A stretch of DNA of 42,861 nt from Clostridium polyendosporum (GTDB lineage Bacteria; Bacillota; Clostridia; Clostridiales; Clostridiaceae): contig NZ_BOPZ01000030.1 of NCBI RefSeq assembly GCF_018332455.1, forward strand, positions 1 through 42,861, given 5' to 3'. The notes under the pieces were generated by a model, which was not told the DNA's origin, made no database searches, and was given only the letters and a program-made list of their open reading frames with translations. Position numbers and translations under genes: made by a program. Shown one piece after another: positions 35,522-42,861 of this stretch (position 1 is the first letter of the stretch; each line of letters begins with the position of its first letter).

Positions 35522-36472
35522 ATGAAAAAAATAATACTAGTACTTTCTGTAATCATAATTTTAGCAGGAGGATTTATAAAAGCTTGGTATATAAATAGGT
35601 CTATTAAACCCGTTAATAGTATTGTAAAAACAGCAGAGACACACGATGTAGACCTTACTTTTTCTGTTCTAGGAGATGTCCATGAAAATATTAATCACTT
35701 TCAACAGGCTATTAATGATTTGTATACAATAAATCCATCTATGGATGTTCTTGTATTAAATGGAGACACTGTTGATCAAGGTAGTGAAAAACAATACGAT
35801 TCAATAAAAAAGACTCTTGATAAAAATAAGTTATTGCTGCCTAAAACTATAATAAAAAATATAGGTAACCATGAGTTTTTTAACTACGATATAGAAGTAA
35901 ATAGCCCTGAGGATGTTCAAATATTTAAAAATAGATACCTTCAATTTGCTGGTGAAGAGAATGTTTATCACGATATATGGGTAAAGGATTATCATTTCAT
36001 TTCCTTAGGATCAGAGGATGGCAATTCAGAGACCATAGATTCAGTGAGAGCTTTTATATCCAAAAAACAGCAAAAGTGGTTAAAAGAAAAGCTTGCTGAA
36101 AAATATGAAAAAGGAAAACCGATTTTTGTATTTTTGCATCAACACCTAAGTAATAATAGCGGATGGATCGGAGTAGAGCAAAGTGAACAGGTTAGAAAAA
36201 TATTATCAAAGTATGCGGAGGTTATATTATTTACATCACATACACACCGCCAATTAGATAATACTAGTGTAAAATTAAATCAACCTTTTACCATGGTTCA
36301 TACAGGAGCGATACATTACACAATAATACCAAATCCTGATAAAAAGGGTGGAATAATTAGAGAGCCCTATATAAAAGGTTTATATGTTGAAGTAAAAGGA
36401 AATAAAGTTGTTATTAAAGGAAGAGATATTAAAGAAAAGTCATGGATTTTTACACAGGAAATATCTAAATAA
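35522..36472 (+). CDS. Membrane-anchored calcineurin-like metallophosphoesterase
   Basis: Encodes 316 residues. An N-terminal hydrophobic segment (about 4-24) with no clear cleavage site suggests a signal anchor and an outward-facing domain. Metal-binding motifs in order: LGDVHEN, NGDTVDQG, IGNHEF, FVFLHQH and TSHTHRQ, the last a variant of the usual GHTH. Such proteins are phosphodiesterases or phosphatases with dinuclear metal centres. Substrate unknown. AGAGGTG precedes the ATG. A dehydrogenase remnant and a terminator follow. Confidence 0.9.
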   Translation: MKKIILVLSVIIILAGGFIKAWYINRSIKPVNSIVKTAETHDVDLTFSVLGDVHENINHFQQAINDLYTINPSMDVLVLNGDTVDQGSEKQYDSIKKTLDKNKLLLPKTIIKNIGNHEFFNYDIEVNSPEDVQIFKNRYLQFAGEENVYHDIWVKDYHFISLGSEDGNSETIDSVRAFISKKQQKWLKEKLAEKYEKGKPIFVFLHQHLSNNSGWIGVEQSEQVRKILSKYAEVILFTSHTHRQLDNTSVKLNQPFTMVHTGAIHYTIIPNPDKKGGIIREPYIKGLYVEVKGNKVVIKGRDIKEKSWIFTQEISK

Positions 36473-36516
36473 TAGATTAAAGAGTTTATAGTTTTTTATT
36501 GGACTGTTGAGTATAT

Positions 36517-36645
36517 AATCTTAAAATGTCAAGCTACGGTATTAAGAAGGAAGAGATTCTTACGATTGTTGAGAGTGCATGTGAAACTATGGGAGAACTG
36601 TATGTAGTAGATCCCTTAAAGAAACAATAGAAATTCCATAAAGTA
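36517..36645 (+). pseudogene. C-terminal fragment of an iron alcohol dehydrogenase
   Basis: Reads NLKMSSYGIKKEEILTIVES and then ACETMGELYVVDP, matching NLRMSSYGIEKEDIPVLAEN and the following residues of the intact enzyme at 30303. A deletion and frameshift follow (LKETIEI in another frame) before the sequence ends near 36645. The rest of the gene is absent. It shows that a second Fe-ADH once stood here; its terminator (36667) may survive. Confidence 0.85.
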
Positions 36646-36666
36646 AAGATACACTTTTAGATATAA

Positions 36667-36708
36667 AAAAACCCATTGGATATGATTTAATCATGCCAGT
36701 GGGTTTTT
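36667..36708 (+). terminator. Intrinsic terminator after the ADH fragment
   Basis: AAAACCCATTGG (36668-36679) pairs with CCAGTGGGTTTT (36696-36707), one G-T pair, with an extra ATGATT..AATCAT pairing in the loop and a T run. Confidence 0.88.
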
Positions 36709-36732
36709 CTAAATTGAGTAGAATAAATCCCT

Positions 36733-36793
36733 AACTGTACTAGTACAGTTTTCACTTATCATTATTGAAGAGGTTTTCATAGACAAATATAAT
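36733..36793 (+). promoter_or_regulatory. MocR-type operator plus promoter of the MFS gene
   Basis: Perfect palindrome AACTGTACTAGTACAGTT (36733-36750), 14 bp, TTGAAG (36765-36770), 17 bp, TATAAT (36788-36793). The MFS start is 44 bp downstream. The palindrome is identical to the one at the mocR start. The 36473-36836 gap holds this, the terminator and the ADH fragment. Confidence 0.88.
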
Positions 36794-36836
36794 AGATTTA
36801 AAGAGCGCTCTTAAATAACATTAGGGAGAGAGATTT

Positions 36837-38135
36837 ATGAAGCACACACAGAACATAACCAAGGATAAATTATGGACAAAGCATTTTGTTATAATATTAA
36901 TAATTAGCTTTTTTGCAAGTGTAATCATGAATATGCAGGGATCAACCCTACCTATGTATGTCCAACATATTGGGGGCAGTAAATCAAGTGTTGGAATAGT
37001 TACGGGAATTTTCACTTTATCAGCTCTTTTATTTCGTCCTTGGTTTGGAAATTTATTGGATAATAGCAGTAGAAGGATAGTGTTAATTATAGGCATCATT
37101 ATACTTTCACTTGTATCTTTATCATATAATCTTGCTTATACTGTTGGAATTTTACTGTTCTTAAGATTTTTACATGGTATTGGTTTAAGTGCTCAAACCA
37201 CCGCTGTGGGAACAATTATTTCGGACATAGTTCCTCATACCAGACTTGGAGAAGGTGTGGGTTACAATGGTATTGCTGTTACAGCTGCCACAGCAATAGG
37301 ACCGGCTTTGGGATTGTATCTTATTCAATATTATAACTACAATACTTTTTTTGGGGTTACTTTTGTTTTTGGAGTCCTTGCATTGATAGGTGCTTTATTT
37401 ATCAATTATGAGAGAAAAAAGATTAATAATCTTTATGTATGTGGTAGAAATATAGGAGGGAAAAATAAAAAATATTCTGGTGTAATAAAAGATAAAGCAA
37501 TTAACTCATCAGAAGATTATCTCAAAAAGCGTAAAAAAGGTAGTATCCTTGAAGCGACTGCTGTACCAGCATCTATAGTCATGTTTTTTATTATGCTTAC
37601 GACTGCAAGTATCTTTACTTTTTTACCCGTTTATGCTACTTCGCGTAACATAAGTAATATTGGTATCTTTTTTACTATATATGCTTTAGCATTTTTAGTT
37701 ACTAGAACGATTACGGATAAACTTTCTGCTCGTTACAGCATTACTAGAATTATGCTGCCAGGTATGATACTTTTGATTCTATCCTTTGTGATATTAGCTT
37801 TTGCTACTACGCTCCCTGGATTTTTAATTGCTGGTGTGCTTTATGGAGCTGGTTATAGCTCTACACAACCTACATTAAGTTCACTGGCAGTTTCACAATG
37901 TTCTCCAGATCGGCGAGGTGCTGCTAATGCAACATTTTTTTCATCAATGGATATTGGTTTCTGCATAGGAGCAGTTATTTGGGGTGTTTTATCACAAAAA
38001 ATAGGATTATCATCTATTTATTTAGGTTCAGCGGTTTGTGGCATATTATCTCTTAGTATATATGTTTTTATGTTAAATAATAAGCTTATGAAAAATAATA
38101 GTGATTCCAATTATCAGGCTGTAGAAAATTTGTGA
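36837..38135 (+). CDS. Major facilitator superfamily transporter
   Basis: Encodes 432 residues with about twelve transmembrane helices and a long charged central loop (about 193-240) between the two six-helix halves. MFS signature in the 2-3 loop: RPWFGNLLDNSSRR. FLRFLHGIGLSAQTTAVGTIISD resembles drug/metabolite exporters. The second half has GAGYSSTQPTLSSLAVSQCSPDRRGAANA, common in YfkF/YqjV-like exporters. Substrate unknown. GGGAGAGAG precedes the ATG. The perfect operator and convergent MocR gene suggest export of something the regulator senses. Confidence 0.9.
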   Translation: MKHTQNITKDKLWTKHFVIILIISFFASVIMNMQGSTLPMYVQHIGGSKSSVGIVTGIFTLSALLFRPWFGNLLDNSSRRIVLIIGIIILSLVSLSYNLAYTVGILLFLRFLHGIGLSAQTTAVGTIISDIVPHTRLGEGVGYNGIAVTAATAIGPALGLYLIQYYNYNTFFGVTFVFGVLALIGALFINYERKKINNLYVCGRNIGGKNKKYSGVIKDKAINSSEDYLKKRKKGSILEATAVPASIVMFFIMLTTASIFTFLPVYATSRNISNIGIFFTIYALAFLVTRTITDKLSARYSITRIMLPGMILLILSFVILAFATTLPGFLIAGVLYGAGYSSTQPTLSSLAVSQCSPDRRGAANATFFSSMDIGFCIGAVIWGVLSQKIGLSSIYLGSAVCGILSLSIYVFMLNNKLMKNNSDSNYQAVENL

Positions 38136-38178
38136 TTATATTACACAAAATTTCTACTGGCCTCCTTGTTTCCCTCAC

Positions 38179-38215
38179 AAAATGCATTAAAATAAATTTT
38201 ATTTTAATGCATTTT
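38179..38215. terminator. Bidirectional terminator overlapping the mocR stop
   Basis: An almost perfect palindrome: AAAATGCATTAAAATAAA (38179-38196) against TTTATTTTAATGCATTTT (38198-38215). It contains the last six codons of the MocR gene and serves both convergent genes. Confidence 0.75.
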
Positions 38216-39563
38216 GATTTTTAGTGTACTTTTCAATCTGGGAACACATAATTTCAAAGCCCTTATTAATATCCTTAACACTTGCACAAGCAATACTTAA
38301 ACGTATTCCATTTTTGTAAAAAGAATTATCTAAATAAAAGTGTGTTCCTGAAGATACAAGGACATTCTGCTTTTTTAAGTCATTTACTAATCTATTTTCA
38401 TTTATTGAATCTGGGAGTTGTAGATATGAGTAAAATCCAGATTTGCCACCAATGGGCTTTATGTCATATTTGTGCAGTTTTGATAAATTCTTTTTTAAAC
38501 ACTTTTGTTTTTCTTCCAGTTCCTTTGTAATGGAGTTTACGTGCTTCTTTAGAATATTACTTCGTATGTAAATCTCTAATGTAGCTTGAGAAATCAAAGA
38601 AGCTGAAAAATATGAATAGTAATAAGATAATTTTGTGTGCTGTTCAAATATTTCTAATAAGTGGGATGGAACTACTATTAATCCAATCCGCATCCAAGGA
38701 ATTATTTTTGAAAAACTTTTTAAATAAATATGGTGATGGTGGTCTCCATAAGCGTAAATAGGATCATATTTATTGTCTACGGAAATATCACTAAAATAGT
38801 CATCTTCAACAATATATACATCATACTTTGCAGCTAATTTAGCTATTGCCTTTCTTTGGCTTTTATTATATGAAGTTCCTAATGGACTATGATTTCTAGG
38901 CACTGTATAAAAAAATTTAACCCTTTCAGTCTTAAAAATAGCTTCTAGCTTATTTAAATCTATTCCATTTTCATCTCTTTCTATTCCCATAACTTTAGCA
39001 TTAGAAAACCTTAGAAATTCAATAAAATATCTATATGTCGGTTGTTCAATTAAAATTAAATCTTTACCATTAGGAAAAGGCATATGAGTTAGTATACTTA
39101 GAGCTTGTTGGATTCCTAGGTTAACAAAGATATTATTTGGAGACGTAAACACTTGAAAATCAGAAAGATATTTAGGCAATATGTTTTTTAAAGAGTCTAT
39201 GCCCCAAAGATTACTGCTTAAAGAATTGTTTCTATATATGTCAACAGCTCTATCAAGACAATGCTTAAGGTCAGGAGTATTCATATTACCTATGGTTGGG
39301 TTTCCACTTAAAAAGTTTATAGTAGAAGACTCTAACTCTTCATTCTTTATTAATTTTTCAACAATATAATAACCACTTTGAGGTATAGAATAAATTATAT
39401 GATTATTTTTAAGGGTTTCATAAGCTTTAACAACAGTATTTTTACAGCAATTATATTTTTGACTTAGCTCCCTAACAGAGGGGAGTTTTTTGCCGGGTTT
39501 ATAGACTTCTTTTTTTATGTCCATTTCTATATCTTCAACTATTTTTTCATAGGTATTATTCAC
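38199..39563 (-). CDS. MocR-family regulator (GntR winged helix fused to aminotransferase fold)
   Basis: Encodes 454 residues from a GTG at 39563 with AGGAGG nine bases upstream. The GntR domain (about 1-70) has LPSVRELSQKYNCCKNTVVKAYETL. The class I aminotransferase-like domain keeps the PLP lysine in LKSFSKIIPWMRIG (Lys286, with Arg292 for phosphate) and the aspartate in VEDDYFSD (Asp254), so it probably binds PLP. MocR proteins sense PLP-linked amines or amino acids and often activate a divergent target while repressing themselves. A perfect palindrome at 39578-39595 touches its ribosome binding site, and the same box precedes four other genes here. Confidence 0.94.
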   Translation of the reverse strand: MNNTYEKIVEDIEMDIKKEVYKPGKKLPSVRELSQKYNCCKNTVVKAYETLKNNHIIYSIPQSGYYIVEKLIKNEELESSTINFLSGNPTIGNMNTPDLKHCLDRAVDIYRNNSLSSNLWGIDSLKNILPKYLSDFQVFTSPNNIFVNLGIQQALSILTHMPFPNGKDLILIEQPTYRYFIEFLRFSNAKVMGIERDENGIDLNKLEAIFKTERVKFFYTVPRNHSPLGTSYNKSQRKAIAKLAAKYDVYIVEDDYFSDISVDNKYDPIYAYGDHHHHIYLKSFSKIIPWMRIGLIVVPSHLLEIFEQHTKLSYYYSYFSASLISQATLEIYIRSNILKKHVNSITKELEEKQKCLKKNLSKLHKYDIKPIGGKSGFYSYLQLPDSINENRLVNDLKKQNVLVSSGTHFYLDNSFYKNGIRLSIACASVKDINKGFEIMCSQIEKYTKNQNALK

Positions 39564-39577
39564 AGTAACAACCTCCT

Positions 39578-39638
39578 AACTGTACTAGTACAGTTCTATT
39601 TTATCATGATTGAAAAGGTTTTTATAGGGGAATATAAT
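39578..39638 (+). promoter_or_regulatory. MocR-type operator overlapping the mocR leader, with rightward promoter
   Basis: Perfect palindrome AACTGTACTAGTACAGTT (39578-39595) abuts the minus-strand AGGAGG of mocR. To the right, after 14 bp, come TTGAAA (39610-39615), 17 bp and TATAAT (39633-39638), reading toward the GH1 gene at 39882. Binding could both repress mocR and activate rightward transcription. The 39564-39881 gap also holds a repeat scrap (about 39742-39770). Confidence 0.88.
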
Positions 39639-39842
39639 AAACTTAAACAATGTTCTTAAGGATTATTTCTATAAATTCTAATTTATAGGTGTAATAAAAA
39701 TTGTAACAAACTATGATGATATAAGTTATACTCCAGAATTGATTAAGAACTAGAGGTGTTTATTTTTAGTAGAAAGATCTATAAAAAAATAAACGCAAAT
39801 GCAGAAGTTGTTAAAAGAGATAAACTATCACCAATTGTATAA

Positions 39843-41324
<1,482 letters not shown>

Positions 41325-41335
41325 TTTTAAGGGTT

Positions 41336-41370
41336 AGAGAGGTAATTTGTATTTAAATTCCTCTCTTTGT
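41336..41370 (+). terminator. Terminator after the GH1 gene
   Basis: AGAGAGG (41336-41342) pairs with CCTCTCT (41360-41366), helped by AATTT/AAATT inside, followed by TTGTAATTTT. Confidence 0.78.
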
Positions 41371-41479
41371 AATTTTAATTTTTTATTCATGAATAAAATA
41401 ATAACCCTAAAGTATTTACCATATTTATTTTAAGAATATATTCGAATGTTATGGTACTTAAAATAATAATATTGTAAAA

Positions 41480-41522
41480 CTATCCAAAAGTGTTATTAAT
41501 GCTTTTGGATAGGTACTTTTTG
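41480..41522 (+). terminator. Second, isolated terminator before the LacI gene
   Basis: CTATCCAAAAG (41480-41490) pairs perfectly with CTTTTGGATAG (41502-41512), then GTACTTTTTG. No gene ends between it and the previous terminator, so it either backs that one up or ends a short transcript starting near 41390-41450. Apart from the two terminators, I see nothing else in 41325-41655. Confidence 0.8.
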
Positions 41523-41655
41523 TTATATAATTAAATTATTATAAATTCATAGTTAAATTTAAAATCTAACTATGAACATTGATACTGAGGCTATTTATAA
41601 AAACTCATATATCATTGAATTCACGTATCTTAGTATTATTAAGGGGGTAAATATT

Positions 41656-42624
41656 TTGGCAACTATAAAGGATGTGGCAAAAAAGTCTGGAGTAGGATTA
41701 GGGACTGTTTCTAGAGTTTTAAATGGAACTGGCTCAGTAAAACCTGAAACAAGAGAAAAAATATTAGAGGTTATGAAGGAATTAGATTATACTCCGAATG
41801 AAGTTGCACGAAACTTTAAAAAGCAATCAACAAAATTTATTGGGCTCATAATACCGTCTGTTTGGCATCCTTTTTATTCAGAGCTTGCATTTTATATAGA
41901 AGATGAATCTTATAAAAATGACTATAAATTAATGCTATGCAATTCAGAGTCAAAAAAGGAAAAAGAAATTCAATATTTAGAGATGCTAAAACGAAATCAA
42001 GTAGCTGGTATTATAATTTTATCTTATAATAATATCGGTAAATATATTAATCCTAAACTGAGGGTAGTAACAATAGATCGTTATTTTAGTAAGGAAGTAC
42101 CTTTGGTAGCATCAGATAACTATGAGGGAGGAAAGATTGCCACTGAAACATTGATTAATAATGGATGTAAGTATCTAGGGTATTTAGGAGGAGGGTCGAC
42201 TGTAGCAACTGATGTATTTAAGCGTAAGGAGGCTTTTATTGATACAGCTGAGAAGAATAAGGTTAAATATTGTATTCTTGAAGAAGTGGTGAGATTTGGA
42301 TGTGAAGGAGAGTTAGCAAAAAAGTTCTTAGATAAATATCCAGAGGTTGATGGTGTATTTACAAGTACAGATATGTTTGCAGGGGCTTTTATTAGTGAGG
42401 CTAGAGGAAGAGGGAAGCGGATTCCAGAAGATATTCAGGTAATTGGATACGACGGTATTCAGACTAATGGTTATTTTCGTCCTATTCTTTCAACTATACG
42501 TCAGCCTGTTGAGGAAATAGCTAGATCTAGCGTTGAAATATTAATCAATCAAATAAATGGTGTGGAAGTACCAGAAGAATTGGTATTACCAGTATCATTT
42601 AGAAAAGGAGAAACAACAATTTAA
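41656..42624 (+). CDS. LacI-family transcriptional regulator
   Basis: Encodes 322 residues from a TTG at 41656 with AAGGGGG eight bases upstream; an in-frame ATG at 41572 would add 28 residues before the conserved helix-turn-helix. N-terminus ATIKDVAKKSGVGLGTVSRVLN, hinge with TPNEVARNFKK, then a periplasmic-binding-protein-like sugar domain (FIGLIIPSVWHPFYSEL, VIGYDGIQTNGYFRPILSTI). It probably represses the sugar ABC operon that begins at 42786, where LacI-type operators lie. Effector unknown. Confidence 0.93.
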   Translation: MATIKDVAKKSGVGLGTVSRVLNGTGSVKPETREKILEVMKELDYTPNEVARNFKKQSTKFIGLIIPSVWHPFYSELAFYIEDESYKNDYKLMLCNSESKKEKEIQYLEMLKRNQVAGIIILSYNNIGKYINPKLRVVTIDRYFSKEVPLVASDNYEGGKIATETLINNGCKYLGYLGGGSTVATDVFKRKEAFIDTAEKNKVKYCILEEVVRFGCEGELAKKFLDKYPEVDGVFTSTDMFAGAFISEARGRGKRIPEDIQVIGYDGIQTNGYFRPILSTIRQPVEEIARSSVEILINQINGVEVPEELVLPVSFRKGETTI

Positions 42625-42675
42625 TAAAAAAATATATATTTACATCATATCAAGTATATGGTAAACTAGGTTTGT

Positions 42676-42762
42676 AAAACGTTTTCTTAATTTAAAATGG
42701 AAACATTTCCACTATACTTAAACGTTTTGCATTTTAATTAGATAAAAATGGAAACATTTCCA
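42676..42762 (+). promoter_or_regulatory. Paired LacI-family operators ahead of the ABC lipoprotein gene
   Basis: Two identical palindromes TGGAAACATTTCCA (42698-42711 and 42749-42762), 51 bp apart, alternate with two CG-centred boxes AAAACGTTTT (42676-42685) and AAACGTTT (42720-42727). Two palindrome types suggest two LacI-family proteins, for example the local regulator and a CcpA-like or second repressor, or one protein with two site classes. Confidence 0.75.
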
Positions 42763-42785
42763 AAAAAGATGAGGGGGAAGAATTA

Positions 42786-42861
42786 ATGAGAAAAAAACTT
42801 TTAACAGCTGTCATAACAGGCATGCTAACACTAACAATGTTTTCAGGTTGTGGTAAGGGAG
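42786..42861 (+). CDS. Start of a sugar ABC transporter substrate-binding lipoprotein (partial)
   Basis: Only 25 codons are inside the window. They form a lipoprotein signal peptide: MRKKLL, a hydrophobic core and the lipobox FSGC. GAGGGGGAAG precedes the ATG. With a LacI regulator and operators upstream, an extracellular sugar-binding protein is the natural reading, but the mature protein cannot be seen. Confidence 0.7.
   Translation, partial: MRKKLLTAVITGMLTLTMFSGCGKG

Overview
The window reads as chromosomal DNA of a low-GC anaerobic Firmicute, most likely Clostridium sensu stricto near the solvent-producing species. Grounds: strong AT bias, AGGAGG-type ribosome binding sites, GTG and TTG starts, a SAM-I riboswitch ahead of metI-metC, a YxiN/DbpA helicase, sigma-54 control of a cellobiose-type PTS by a LevR-class activator, an iron-dependent alcohol dehydrogenase, and an aldo-keto reductase with a ferredoxin tail. 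I do not assign a species. No rRNA, tRNA or CRISPR array was seen.

Layout. 1-111 is the 3' end (domains V and VI) of a group II intron whose body lies outside. 350-3026 holds an orphan PAS sensor kinase and a Met-rich tandem-repeat protein, both on the minus strand. 3483-6574 is a sulfur-metabolism block: SAM-I riboswitch, metI, metC and a CymR-like regulator. 6930-11250 holds dbpA, a hypothetical gene and an M4 metalloprotease. 11488-27296 is a large beta-glucoside block: a LevR-type activator, two duplicated sigma-54-driven PTS modules (IIA, IIB, IIC), a SemiSWEET, a Cof-type phosphatase, two intact GH1 6-phospho-glycosidases, a beheaded GH1 pseudogene, two small membrane proteins and a ROK kinase. 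27297-32970 is a redox block: a dead and a live copy of an HxlR regulator, SDR, EamA transporter, Fe-ADH, aldo-keto reductase and an IS200/IS605-like right end. 32994-39638 holds an AEC permease, a lactonase, a phosphoesterase, an MFS transporter and a MocR regulator. The window closes with a fourth GH1 gene, a LacI regulator and the start of a sugar-ABC lipoprotein.

How the genes work together. The LevR-type protein probably acts at two sigma-54 promoters (14397-14413 and 18888-18904), each preceded by a cluster of GTGTTT/AAACAC repeats, to switch on import of phosphorylated beta-glucosides that the GH1 enzymes then split. A ROK kinase next to two small membrane proteins suggests a second, kinase-based route.

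Most interesting non-coding signals. (1) Four promoters share one geometry: an 18-bp palindrome (AACTGTACTAGTACAGTT type), 14 bp, a -35 box, 17 bp and TATAAT. One copy overlaps the ribosome binding site of the MocR regulator, so this looks like a regulon. (2) A dispersed MITE-like repeat family with ends AGATAAACAACTT/AAGTTGTTTATCT. (3) A duplicated HxlR operator-promoter with one regulator copy decayed. (4) An orphan IS200/IS605-like right end that supplies the stop codon of the live HxlR gene. (5) Matching hairpins with compensatory base changes after both PTS IIB genes.
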